Source of the DNA: Acidobacteriota bacterium
GTDB lineage: Bacteria > Acidobacteriota > Terriglobia > Terriglobales > Acidobacteriaceae
Assembly (NCBI GenBank): GCA_013285705.1
Contig: JABDHA010000016.1
Span: 1 to 55,526, forward strand
DNA: 55,526 bases
Reading direction: 5' to 3'
Each line of letters starts with the position of its first letter. Position 1 is the first letter of the stretch. The translations under genes were made by a program, and so were the position numbers. Of the stretch, positions 45,346 through 53,681 are shown piece by piece. The notes under the pieces were generated by a model. That model worked only from the letters and a program-made list of their open reading frames with translations. It did no database searches and was not told where the DNA came from.

Positions 45346-46755
45346 TCAATACAGATGCGGGCGCTCGATCGGCAAGCTTACGAGTATGCAAGTCGCGCCT
45401 GGATCGCAACGTTGGATGCGAATATAACCGCCGTGTTTCTTTGCGATTCTTTGCGCAGCGTCCAGTCCGAGACCGAGACACTTGCCAGGTGGTCGGGTGG
45501 TGAAGAATGGTTCAAAAATCCTGTCGTGTATGGATGCTGGAATTCCATGCCCATTGTCCCAGACTTCCACCAGGACCGATTCGCCGGACTTGTTGACACG
45601 TACATCAATGCAACCTTTGGAGGGCGCGTATTCGACGATCGAATCAACGGCATTTTCGAGCAGGGCCATCCACACTTGATTCAATTCGGATCCATACGCC
45701 GATACAAGAGGCAGGTCTCGAGCCACGTCAACATTCACAGTTATGCTCGATAAACGTGGACGTAACATGGTCAAAGTATTTTCCAACGCTACACTGAGGT
45801 CTACATCCTGGATGGGCGCCTGGTCCATGTAGGCATAGTCTTTGACAGCGCGGCTGAGTTCGAAGATACGATCCGCTGCAGACGAGATAGTGCTGCCCAT
45901 CTTTTTTACGCGCAACGATGACGAGACGATTCGCAGGACAGGCATGAGGTGTGCCGCTCCCAATTGCTTCTGGATGCGTTCCAGGTCTTCGACTAACACC
46001 CCGCCCTCGAACAAATCGGGTATAACCTCCCATGAGTCTTCCTTGAACCCTGCCTTCTCAAACCAGGCCGTCAAGGCATCTTCGCGGTCAATGTCGTCCA
46101 GCGGTGATGGGACGACGGCTCTTGCGGAGAGCTCTTCTTGCCACTGATGCATGAAATCGAGTTCGGCCAGCGAGAACCCGCCTTGGTAAAGTGTGCGCCG
46201 TAGTAGCTTCTGACGCTCCAATTCACGCAGCAGATTTGTTGCCGAACTTTTCGCCGCTGAAGCGGGATTATTTAACTCATGGGATAGATTTCCAGCTAGT
46301 TTCCCCAGAGCAGTGAGCTTTTCTTCCTGCTGCTCTATACGTGTCACCTCGCGGGCTCGGTCCAGAAGAACCGCAACGCAACGACGGCCCATGGTTGGGA
46401 TTGCGTTCAGCATCTCCTCGAATGAGGAATGAACGATCTCGATCACGCATACCGTGTCGACCGCGAGGGCAGTGCCGGTATAAAACTTCATACGTGAGAA
46501 CGGCAGTAAGCCAGTGACTTGTGCCGAGCGCCCAATGACAAGAGATTGCCTGGCTGCGCGATCATGTCGCATATGAACTTCTCCGGAAAGCACGAAGAAC
46601 ATGACCGTTGCAGGATCGCCCTCGCGAAATATGGCCTCACCAGGGTTAGCATGTTTATGCACCCCGTTTTCTGCAATCCAGGCATATTCATGGTCATCAA
46701 GACCATCTAAAACACGTATGGATTTCAGGCATGATATGAGATCGCAAGATTGCAT
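45346..46755 (-). CDS. Histidine kinase with cyclic-nucleotide-binding domain
   Basis: 469 residues, no membrane segments. The N-terminal cNMP-binding (CRP-like) domain (about 10-125) shows GEAIFREGDPATVMFFVLSGEV; then a dimerisation helix with His159 in LAGNLSHELNN, a helical insert (about 175-300), and an ATPase domain (VWMALLENAVDS, WDNGHGIP, GLGLDAAQRIAKKHGG). Such kinases may sense cAMP, cGMP or redox via the CRP-like fold. No response-regulator gene is adjacent. Its ATG lies ~285 bases from the divergent GlcG-like gene. Confidence 0.9.
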   Translation of the reverse strand: MQSCDLISCLKSIRVLDGLDDHEYAWIAENGVHKHANPGEAIFREGDPATVMFFVLSGEVHMRHDRAARQSLVIGRSAQVTGLLPFSRMKFYTGTALAVDTVCVIEIVHSSFEEMLNAIPTMGRRCVAVLLDRAREVTRIEQQEEKLTALGKLAGNLSHELNNPASAAKSSATNLLRELERQKLLRRTLYQGGFSLAELDFMHQWQEELSARAVVPSPLDDIDREDALTAWFEKAGFKEDSWEVIPDLFEGGVLVEDLERIQKQLGAAHLMPVLRIVSSSLRVKKMGSTISSAADRIFELSRAVKDYAYMDQAPIQDVDLSVALENTLTMLRPRLSSITVNVDVARDLPLVSAYGSELNQVWMALLENAVDSIVEYAPSKGCIDVRVNKSGESVLVEVWDNGHGIPASIHDRIFEPFFTTRPPGKCLGLGLDAAQRIAKKHGGYIRIQRCDPGATCILVSLPIERPHLY

Positions 46756-46966
46756 AGTCTATTCCAACTGAGTGATGCGATTGGCAGGGGCCGAGCCGAA
46801 TCCCCTGAACAGTGTGACCCACAATTCCGATTTAGCAGCTATAGTAGCAAACTGCAGGTCGAGAACTATCTTTACAAAGTGAATACTCTGCCGCTCGTTG
46901 AAGATCAAACTGGCTATCCTTGCATTTACCGTGCGCGAATGCACGAGTGCCGAAAAGGATTTCAAG

Positions 46967-46996
46967 TTGACACCCCATATCCGCCTCCCTTGTTAT
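46967..46996 (+). promoter_or_regulatory. Likely promoter of the GlcG-like/SDR genes
   Basis: TTGACA (46967-46972) and TGTTAT (46991-46996), 18 bases apart. It lies 45 bases before the ATG at 47041, which has AAAGGAG upstream. Confidence 0.5.
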
Positions 46997-47040
46997 TATG
47001 GTCGCCGAGTTGTCTAGTTGACCCCAAAGGAGCAAAGAGC

Positions 47041-47445
47041 ATGCAAATTACGGCGGAGCAAGCGGAACGCGTCTTGAAGGCTTCCATCCTCAAGGCGCGC
47101 GAACTCAGAATTTCAGTTTGCATCGCAATCCTCGATTCGGGTGGCCACCTGAAAACATTTCATCGCATGGATGGAGCATGGCTTGGAGTGATCGATGTGG
47201 CCATTAAGAAGGCGAAGACATCCGCCCTCTTCGAAATGGAGACGCAAAACCTCGACAACTACAGCAAAGCAGGGGCAGATGCACATGGAATTGAGCTCTC
47301 CAATGGCAACCTCATAACGTTTGCCGGTGGAATCCCCCTTAAGTCCGTCGATGGGCAAATCATCGGGAGCATCGGCGTGTCCGGTGGACAAGTGGCTCAA
47401 GATTATGCAGTCGCTCAAAGCGGTGAATCAGCATTGAAAACTTAA
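47041..47445 (+). CDS. GlcG/HbpS-like (DUF336) protein
   Basis: 134 residues from ATG 47041 (good AAAGGAG site; a longer in-frame start would overlap the divergent kinase). Family features: ITAEQAERVLKASILKA, CIAILDSGGHLKTFHRMDGAWLG, AIKKAKTSA, and ITFAGGIPLKSVDGQIIGSIGVSGG. Such proteins bind haem or cobalamin in some species; role here unknown. It is followed by an SDR 24 bases later and probably shares a transcript. Confidence 0.87.
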   Translation: MQITAEQAERVLKASILKARELRISVCIAILDSGGHLKTFHRMDGAWLGVIDVAIKKAKTSALFEMETQNLDNYSKAGADAHGIELSNGNLITFAGGIPLKSVDGQIIGSIGVSGGQVAQDYAVAQSGESALKT

Positions 47446-47469
47446 CTACAAGAAAGGGAGATCACTCAC

Positions 47470-48270
47470 ATGCAGGAGATACTCATCACGGGAGCAGGCT
47501 CCGGATTTGGTGAAGGAACCGCTCTCGGACTGGCGCAAAAAGGACACAGCGTAATAGCAGTTGTTCAGACCTGGCCACAAGTGACAGCTATGCGGGAAAA
47601 GGCTCGCTCACTCGGGCTCCAAACACTGAAAGTCGAGAAGCTCGACCTGCTCGACCCTTACGATGTGGCACACACGCTCAAATTGAAGTTCGACATTCTG
47701 GTGAATAACGCCGGCATCGGCGAGGGAGGACCCATGTCGGAAATCCCCGTTGATCTGGTACGGAAGAATTTCGAAACGAATGTTTTCTCGGCTTTGGATT
47801 TTACGCAGCGCGTGGTGAGGAATTGGGTAGCTGCGGGGATTCACGGGAAGGTGGTCTTCGTCTCCTCAGTGGTTGGACTTCTCACGGTCCCGCCCATTCC
47901 CGCATATGCCGCGAGCAAGCATGCCGTGCAATCGATCGCTGAAGCGATGTACGAGGAACTGAAACCCTTCGGAATTCAGGTGCAAACGATCAATCCAGGA
48001 CCCTACCTTACCGGTTTCAACGAAACTGTGGTGGAAGCCGGTCTACGCTGGCTCAACGATGACGTGAACTTTATCAAGCGCGACGCCTTCAAGAAAGTGG
48101 TCGACAGTCTGCTCGGCGTACCAGAGGGGAGACTCGATCCAAACGACATGATCGCAAAGATGGTAGAAGTAATCCCTTCCCGCGAGGGGAAGTTTCTCAA
48201 CATTTTTCCTCCTTCGTCGGAAGACTGGGTCAAGAGCTACCAACAGCAACTCTTCGATCGCACGATCTAA
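47470..48270 (+). CDS. Short-chain dehydrogenase/reductase
   Basis: 266 residues. Classic SDR: TGAGSGFG binds the nucleotide (a short form), NNAG at ~78, Ser-Tyr-Lys with YAASKHAV for the catalytic Tyr/Lys, and a C-terminus (LFDRTI) free of signal. It is in the family of oxidoreductases with a bulky C-terminal lid. Substrate not predictable. It follows the GlcG-like gene and probably is transcribed with it; the sequence after it (48282-48323) has GGCGAGGA ... TCCTCGCC repeat. Confidence 0.88.
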   Translation: MQEILITGAGSGFGEGTALGLAQKGHSVIAVVQTWPQVTAMREKARSLGLQTLKVEKLDLLDPYDVAHTLKLKFDILVNNAGIGEGGPMSEIPVDLVRKNFETNVFSALDFTQRVVRNWVAAGIHGKVVFVSSVVGLLTVPPIPAYAASKHAVQSIAEAMYEELKPFGIQVQTINPGPYLTGFNETVVEAGLRWLNDDVNFIKRDAFKKVVDSLLGVPEGRLDPNDMIAKMVEVIPSREGKFLNIFPPSSEDWVKSYQQQLFDRTI

Positions 48271-48281
48271 CTCTCCTTTTT

Positions 48282-48317
48282 GGCGAGGATCCTCGGAAGA
48301 CCTCTCCTCGCCAGTTA
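48282..48317. terminator. Weak hairpin after the SDR gene
   Basis: GGCGAGGA pairs with TCCTCGCC around a 15-base loop; TTTTT precedes it on the plus strand. A poor intrinsic terminator, possibly for the leftward GNAT gene (AAAAAGG would then follow). Confidence 0.35.
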
Positions 48318-48526
48318 GGGCCTCCATGATCAGTAATTCTGGTTTGTGATAACCAGACAATTCACTCAGTGAGCTGTCGGATCTTGCATCTTCTTGAGCA
48401 AATCGCCACCTGTATCTGTTGAACCGATTTCTCAGAAGCCGCCGAATCTCCTGAAAAGTCTGGCCCTCGATAACTTCAATCTGACCTGTGGTGGCTGGGG
48501 TCACCCCTCAACCGTTTTCTGAGATG

Positions 48527-49357
48527 TCAAGATCGGTACAGCCGCCACTTCGTGCGTGTGTAGGCAATCCGAAAATTCTTGCGTTCGGCATTGCGTTGAG
48601 ACTGACTGCCCGCTTCAGTCACCATCATGGCTAGTTCGTAGCCCCGGTCAGCGGCATAGCTCATCCGGGATTCGAGGAGGGCTGTCTGCAGTCCACGCCC
48701 ACGCATCTCCGGAATCGTCGATGCCCCTCCGAACAGTGCAACCCCGTCATGGAGACACAGCGTGCCCGCGGCTCCGGGTTCACCATCCAACTCTGCAATG
48801 AAATTCACACTTTGCTCGCGTGCAAATGCGACTGCGCCGAAGTGTTCAAGAAAATCTCGCAGCTCCGGATGTTCGTGCGCCCATCCCCGCGCGCTGATGC
48901 TCGCCCATAGTGGCGCATCTTCAACACCAGCCACCCGCACAGCGACCGCCGCGCCATAGTCTTTCTTGACAGGTCGTTCCACAGACCGGTAGATCACGCT
49001 GCTGAGTTCGATCGGACGGTACCCGCGTCTGCACAGTAAGTCAATCGTCTCGATGCCTGCCAAGGGGCTTACTTCATGCACAACGCCTGCCCCGCGCTCG
49101 AGAAAAAAGCTCTCAATCCTGTCCAACGAAACCGGACGCAACGGCTCCGAGAGTCCCAGCCCAAAGCTTTGTGTGACCGGAGAGTCAACTCCGTCGAAGA
49201 CGGCATATGCACCTGCGGACTCTATCCAGGTGGCCCCACTGTCCGGATAGAGACTGGAGCGTGCCTCAGCAAACTCGAGGCACGCCTGTCCTTCGGCACG
49301 CTCCAGTCGTCGTGATAGATCGAGATCCGCAAATACCATCGCATCGTAACGGTACAC
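48527..49357 (-). CDS. GNAT-family acetyltransferase
   Basis: 276 residues from GTG 49357; ATG 49339 (270 residues) is the alternative. The C-terminal acetyl-CoA fold shows STIPEMRGRGLQTALLESRMSY (motif A, with R-G-R-G-L-Q) and TEAGSQSQRNAERKNFRIAYTRTKW. The N-terminal half (LEFAEARSSLYPDSGATWIESAGAYAVFDG) is a more divergent GNAT-like copy, as in tandem N-acetyltransferases. Substrate unknown. No linked partner. Confidence 0.82.
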   Translation of the reverse strand: MYRYDAMVFADLDLSRRLERAEGQACLEFAEARSSLYPDSGATWIESAGAYAVFDGVDSPVTQSFGLGLSEPLRPVSLDRIESFFLERGAGVVHEVSPLAGIETIDLLCRRGYRPIELSSVIYRSVERPVKKDYGAAVAVRVAGVEDAPLWASISARGWAHEHPELRDFLEHFGAVAFAREQSVNFIAELDGEPGAAGTLCLHDGVALFGGASTIPEMRGRGLQTALLESRMSYAADRGYELAMMVTEAGSQSQRNAERKNFRIAYTRTKWRLYRS

Positions 49358-49597
49358 AGCTCAAGTGCACTCCGCAACGTCGATTCGGCCTTCAAGAGGT
49401 CGACTCTTCGTAGGACTCGACAACGGCTGGCTGCCAAGAATGGCGTAGCGCCTGCGAAGTCTGCCTTTGAGCAAGTTCGCCAAGCAGCGGCCCTCCAACC
49501 GGAGTGTTCTTATCGCAATCCCTGTTTTTAGGAAGCAGATTCTCCTTTCTTCGAAATTTAGATCTGCCAGTGAGCATAGTTTCGCTATCCTCTGGAT

Positions 49598-50625
49598 GTG
49601 CGGCCTACCAGGTTCTTCGCTCTTTGTGCCTTGCATGTCATTGTGCCTCTTCTCTGGAGCCAGGATCATCCTGCTCCAGCAACCGCGCCACAGCAACCCG
49701 ATGCCAGCATCAGACGGTTTGATGTCGGCAGGGGCGTGTCTGACATCCGCACGGAATGCAGCGGCCAAAAGGACTGCTATTTACCTTCTTTGGCTTAGGG
49801 CTTGGCGCAGCCATGAATCTGAATCGTTATTTTGCTCTCGACGCGAACGTGAATGTGACGCCGGGTGTCAGCAACGGGTCTACTAATATCGCGGGGGGAC
49901 GCGCGTCGGAGTTTCTACTCGGCTCCCGGGCTGAAATGAGAGCGAAAAACTATGGATTTTTCCTCAAAGCGCAACCGGGCGCTTTGATGTGGAACCACGT
50001 GATAATCCAAGCCTTTTTTCCTACAAGTTCCACGATTACGTTTGCATATGGACACCGCACCCAGTTCATAAGCAACGTAGGCGCTGGATTCGGGTACTCG
50101 CCATCTGCCCAGATTCACGTGCGAGCCGAGGTGAGCGACCTTGTGACGCCCCATATTACCGCCTCCTGGACCAACAATCTCCAGCCCACGGCCGGTGTCT
50201 AATATGTGTGACTCGGCAAAACGATCATGTGGAAGCCGCCGACATACGACCCAAAGAATGCGCATCCTTTCCTCGGCACATCCAATGTTTTTCTCATCTA
50301 CGGAAACGCGCTAAGTCAGACCGCGGACGCAGTCACCACACAGCGCTTCATCAGTCACGGCCTTCAGGAGGGCGATCCCTTTGCAAGACCCTTGGCGAAG
50401 TACGGCTGGAGTGGGCAGGTCAGTCTCTCGGTATTAGAGACGAGTGGCGAAATCCTGGCCATGTACGGTCTGCATAGAATCGGTCAGCACTGGGTTGAGA
50501 GATTGCTGCCCCTATGCAGCGCCACAGCGCATGGTGTGCTCGCTTATAACAATACAAAAGTGAGTTACACCAAGCCTGTAGGATCGGCGGTGCAATCAAT
50601 ACGAGGTTTTAGTGATCGCAGGTGA
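49598..50625 (+). pseudogene. Decayed outer-membrane beta-barrel/helical-tail gene
   Basis: Three fragments fit one gene. GTG 49598 opens a signal peptide (RFFALCALHVIVPLLW) and RRFDVGRGVSDIRTECSGQKDCYLPS; near 49784-49793 the frame shifts and FGLGLGAAMNLNRYFALDAN continues (outer-membrane barrel strands such as GRASEFLLGSRAEMRAKNYGF). In that frame two stops follow, TAA (50200-50202) and TGA (50209-50211), then LGKTIMWKPPTYDPKNAHPF and a helical tail (NALSQTADAVTTQRFISHGLQ ... LHRIGQHWVERLLPLC) to 50625 in the same frame. One lacking base plus two nonsense codons (CAA/TAT and GGA would restore them) mark it as a true pseudogene. Intact length would be ~340 residues. Confidence 0.7.
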
Positions 50626-51025
50626 TGCGAAGCCGGGCAGGAACAACTTCCCCGAATGAAAAATAATAGAATCTCCGAATAGAGAAATTCGTTGCCACGA
50701 TCATTGGCATGGAATTACGCCCTGAATTGCTAAACTGGAATAAGAGGTTCAGGGAAAGCCCGCCGTCAAAGGCGGGCTTTTATTTACAAATGAGCGCCAG
50801 GACATCGTTGCCCAGCGCTTCATTCCCCAGTCCTCATTCGTAGTCCGACCGGCCACGGCACCCATGTCATCCTGATCCGAGCGAACGATCTCAACGATTC
50901 AAACAAAGGTCAGCAATGCATCTGGACCGCAGTTGAAATGCAGCTAACCCATTGATTTTGGAATAATTTACGAAAAATACCCCTGGGGAGGGGTCAGGGT
51001 GAATCACGGTCAAAAAAGTACAGCC
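50626..51025. other. 400-bp intergenic region with an orphan terminator
   Basis: Apart from the strong hairpin at 50755-50785, nothing is recognised. The sequence between 50626 and 50754 is AT-rich and could hold a short RNA gene ending at the hairpin; no promoter or family could be named. Confidence 0.45.
50755..50785 (+). terminator. Strong intrinsic terminator without an obvious gene before it
   Basis: AAAGCCCGCC (50755-50764), loop GTCAAA, GGCGGGCTTT (50771-50780), then TATTT. It lies 130 bases after the last pseudogene codon, so it may end the old transcript or a small RNA. Confidence 0.75.
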
Positions 51026-51724
51026 TCAGCGCGGTTGATACGGTTCGACGGAAAGCAGATTCCCGAGCACAGTCCGCTCCGACGGCGAAAACTGGTGCTG
51101 AAAACGAGCCGAGTTCAGAATGGACAGCCGCTGTTCAGGAGGAATGCCGCGCAGGTCCTGAAAGGCGCGACGCATCTCGCCCTGACGGTCAGGCGGCATC
51201 TGGTGGAAAGACTGCGACGCCCCGCGTACTCCAGCTTTTTGCTCGGGGCTCAAATGCTCGAACATCTCGTTCCGCTGCAGGATGCGCTGGCGCTCTTGTG
51301 GCGGCTTGCTGTTCAGGGTTTGCAGCCGGTTCACCAGCCGCTGCTGCTGATCCTGCGGCAGACGGTTGAAGCCTGGCTCCCGGCGCAGAGCATCTTCCTG
51401 CTGCTTCGGTGTCAGGTTCTGGTGATTATTCAGCCACTCAGGCAAATGCCCCTGCTGCCCCGGACGATTCTGCGGTTGCCCGTTATAGCGCGGCGCTGCG
51501 CCCTGCCCGGGCTGCGGATGAAACTGCTGTTGCGGTACTGATTGCGGCCGTGGCTGCTGCTGGTGGACCTGAGGAGTCGGACGCGGCGCGGACATATGCG
51601 GAGGTGGCGGAGCGGGATGCGCCCCGTGCTGTCCGGCGAAGACCGGGAGTGGGGAGAGGCTTAAAGCAAGCCCGCACACGGCTGACCATACCGCGCGCAC
51701 ACTGCGCTTGTTGCGGTTCATCAT
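51026..51724 (-). CDS. DUF3106-type secreted Pro/Gln-rich protein
   Basis: About 232 residues from ATG 51724; an in-frame ATG at 51796 adds a hydrophilic leader. The signal peptide is MMNRNKRSVRAVWSAVCGLA and LALSLSPLPVFA. Residues 33-110 are His, Pro and Gln rich (low complexity). The C-terminal helical repeats (LTPKQQEDALRREPGFNRLPQDQQQRL, LSPEQKAGVRGASQSFHQMP, PPEQRLSILNSARF) fit DUF3106 and the Spy/CpxP-like pattern. Third gene of the sigma/anti-sigma operon, hence likely controlled by, or sensing for, that sigma factor in the periplasm. Confidence 0.8.
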   Translation of the reverse strand: MMNRNKRSVRAVWSAVCGLALSLSPLPVFAGQHGAHPAPPPPHMSAPRPTPQVHQQQPRPQSVPQQQFHPQPGQGAAPRYNGQPQNRPGQQGHLPEWLNNHQNLTPKQQEDALRREPGFNRLPQDQQQRLVNRLQTLNSKPPQERQRILQRNEMFEHLSPEQKAGVRGASQSFHQMPPDRQGEMRRAFQDLRGIPPEQRLSILNSARFQHQFSPSERTVLGNLLSVEPYQPR

Positions 51725-51847
51725 CGTATGCTGTCCATGGGCTTGCATCGTTGTCGTTTCCAAGGCTTGTCTTTTGTTTGCGCGCTCTGCGGCCATCTGC
51801 TGAACGTCTCGTGGTCTTTGCGCGGCTCTTCATCATGTCACTGCTTA

Positions 51848-52348
51848 TTAAAGGTCGTTCGATGAGTTGTCGCTATCGTCCTGAGCGTTCTGGTCGAGTG
51901 CGTTCAACTGTTGAAAAACCTGCGCATTGTCATCCAGGGACTTCAGGTCTTCGATGGTTGCCGAGGTCTTTACCGGAGTAGCAGGATGCGATGTCATCAA
52001 GCCGGCATAAGTGCCCCCACCAATAATAATCAAAAGCGCCAGAGCGCCAACCGCGATCGGACGCAGATGCACATTGCTGCCAAAGAGCACCCGCGCGCGC
52101 ATGCGCTCCAGAAGACCCGCTGGCTCGGACCGCTGCTCCTCACGCAGCCGCACCGCCAGCTTGGAATCGAAGTAAGGCGTCGGCTCGGGAGCCGCCCACT
52201 CGTCCATCAAGCTCATCGTTGCTTCGAGCGAAGCCAGTTCCTGGCTGCAGGCCGTGCATTCCTTGACATGACTGCGCACATCAGCCGGGACCGACTCTGG
52301 ATCAAAGAGCAGGTTCTCAAGGTTCGCTTTAACTTTCCGGCAGATCAT
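51848..52348 (-). CDS. Anti-sigma factor with zinc-finger, one membrane helix
   Basis: 166 residues. The cytoplasmic N-terminus has the ZAS-type motif (C3, HVKECTAC: His-x3-Cys-x2-Cys), a helical linker, then one membrane helix (PIAVGALALLIIIGGGTYAGL) and a short periplasmic tail. Such proteins hold an ECF sigma factor until a signal releases it. It starts 17 bases after the sigma-factor stop on the same strand, confirming the pair, and precedes the DUF3106 gene. Confidence 0.88.
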   Translation of the reverse strand: MICRKVKANLENLLFDPESVPADVRSHVKECTACSQELASLEATMSLMDEWAAPEPTPYFDSKLAVRLREEQRSEPAGLLERMRARVLFGSNVHLRPIAVGALALLIIIGGGTYAGLMTSHPATPVKTSATIEDLKSLDDNAQVFQQLNALDQNAQDDSDNSSNDL

Positions 52349-52365
52349 AATTCCCTCTTTACTGA

Positions 52366-53190
52366 TTAAACAAAATACTTCAGCCTCTCGCGCAGCGTCT
52401 GGTACGCGCGAAAGAGCAATGACTTGGTAGCAGACTCGCTCAACTTCAAAACATCGCCGATCTGCTTATAGTCCATTCCCTGATACTTATGCATCAACAC
52501 CGCCATCTTCTGCCGCTCCGGCAGCGCCATCACATGCTGGCGAATGGCCCGCATCCGCTCATCGCGGACCAGGTCGTGCTCCACAGATGGCGTCATGTCC
52601 GCTACATCCGGCGTCGTTCCCGTCTCCGGATCGGGCTGGTCCAGATACACATTCTGAGCCGCCCGTTCGTGCTTCGTGTCCCTGGCATGGTTCACGCCCA
52701 GATTCGTGGCAATGCGGTAAAGCCACGTCGTAAACCGCGCCTCCGCACGATAGGTCTGGCGAGAGCGATAGACTCGCAAAAAAACTTCCTGCGCCAATTC
52801 CTCGGCAACAGCCTGATTGTGCACCATGCGGAACATGAAGTGGATGATGGGCTTACGGTACTTCTCAATCAGATAATTGAAGCCCTGATCATCCCCCTCG
52901 CGCACCCGCAGCATGATCTCCGCATCGGTCAAAGCGCTCCAGTCGTCAACTCGGGCACTCTGTACAGCTTCCGTCCGGACACCCTTTAACAGCGGTCGGT
53001 CTAGGGCAATGGTCGCCATATCCTCTCGAACACGGAATCCGTCTTCAGGTTGCGGAAAAGATGTGATTTCTGAGGCGTCTTCCAGCGTTTCGTCCGGTTC
53101 TTCGTCAAGCGGATCCAAGTCTCCCTGACCCGCGTGTGTCTCGTGGCTGGGGCGATGCTCCGGAAACTCTGCTGGATTGCGGTCGACCAT
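52366..53190 (-). CDS. ECF RNA polymerase sigma factor (RpoE-like)
   Basis: 274 residues, about 80 longer than most ECF factors because of an acidic, disordered N-terminus (about 1-80). Sigma region 2 (FNYLIEKYRKPIIHFMFRM, AEELAQEVFLRVYR, FTTWLYRIATNLGVNHAR) and region 4 (LPERQKMAVLMHKYQGMDYKQIGDVLKLSESATKSLLFRA) are clear. It is first of a sigma/anti-sigma/DUF3106 operon, probably an envelope-stress type regulator. The upstream region is shared with the divergent tRNA gene. Confidence 0.92.
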   Translation of the reverse strand: MVDRNPAEFPEHRPSHETHAGQGDLDPLDEEPDETLEDASEITSFPQPEDGFRVREDMATIALDRPLLKGVRTEAVQSARVDDWSALTDAEIMLRVREGDDQGFNYLIEKYRKPIIHFMFRMVHNQAVAEELAQEVFLRVYRSRQTYRAEARFTTWLYRIATNLGVNHARDTKHERAAQNVYLDQPDPETGTTPDVADMTPSVEHDLVRDERMRAIRQHVMALPERQKMAVLMHKYQGMDYKQIGDVLKLSESATKSLLFRAYQTLRERLKYFV

Positions 53191-53286
53191 GAACCTCTAT
53201 CCATCTGATTGTAAATAGATGCCGAAAGCACCTTGAGAAACGGAGCGGATTTCGTTTTGATTCTATTCGAGCAGCTGGCATGGAGT

Positions 53287-53315
53287 TTGGCAGTCAGCGC
53301 AGCAAATGATAGTCT
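53287..53315 (+). promoter_or_regulatory. Likely promoter of tRNA-Val
   Basis: TTGGCA (53287-53292), 17 bases, TAGTCT (53310-53315), ending 21 bases before the tRNA 5' end. Confidence 0.45.
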
Positions 53316-53336
53316 GATTTCTAGTCCGCTGCCTCG

Positions 53337-53411
53337 GGGCGCATAACTCAGCGGTAGAGTGCCACCTTCACACGGTGGAAGTCGTAGGTTCGAATCCTGC
53401 TGCGCCCACCA
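53337..53411 (+). tRNA. tRNA-Val (anticodon CAC)
   Basis: 75 bases. Acceptor arm GGGCGCA (53337-53343) pairs with TGCGCCC (53401-53407), followed by A and the encoded CCA. The anticodon loop TTCACAC is closed by CCACC/GGTGG; positions 34-36 are CAC, reading GUG (Val). The T arm contains GGTTCGAATCC. A possible recombinase scar starts 28 bases after its end. Confidence 0.95.
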
Positions 53412-53438
53412 TAGAATCAACTACTTAGAGAAATAGAC

Positions 53439-53628
53439 TCAGAAGAGTTTGGTAGCGTTTGGTAGCAAACGCGCAACTTCCGCTTCGGAACGAGCTTCCC
53501 TCGGTCCACCCTTCATGGGCATTTCGTGTACAGTGCCGACCATCTCCACCACGCTCTCCGGTAGCTCCTGCATGTACCCGTTGGCCGTGGTGTCGCCGTC
53601 GCGTCCAGCAGCGAAATCGTTCGGGCTC
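53439..53628 (-). pseudogene. Possible C-terminal remnant of a tyrosine recombinase
   Basis: A minus-strand reading ending in TGA at 53439 gives a ~62-residue tail containing DTTANGYMQELPESVVEMVG and ending LLPNATKLF. This looks like the end of a phage-type tyrosine recombinase (the Tyr in TTANGYMQ would be the nucleophile position). A stop in the same frame near 53629 and no catalytic Arg/His upstream show that only the tail is left. It lies next to the tRNA-Val 3' end, a common integration site. The reading is short, so this is tentative. Confidence 0.4.
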
Positions 53629-53681
53629 TACCAAACGTGTTCGTCCGTTTCCCGAGAGCAGAATCGAGGTTGCACATTTCA

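Noticed and set aside
48246..48504. Minus-strand open frame beginning near 48504 with a plausible-looking N-terminus (GQTFQEIRRLLRNRF...)
   Set aside because: It runs antisense into the well-supported SDR gene from 48270 down and no family is recognisable; possibly a degraded fragment but too weak to list.
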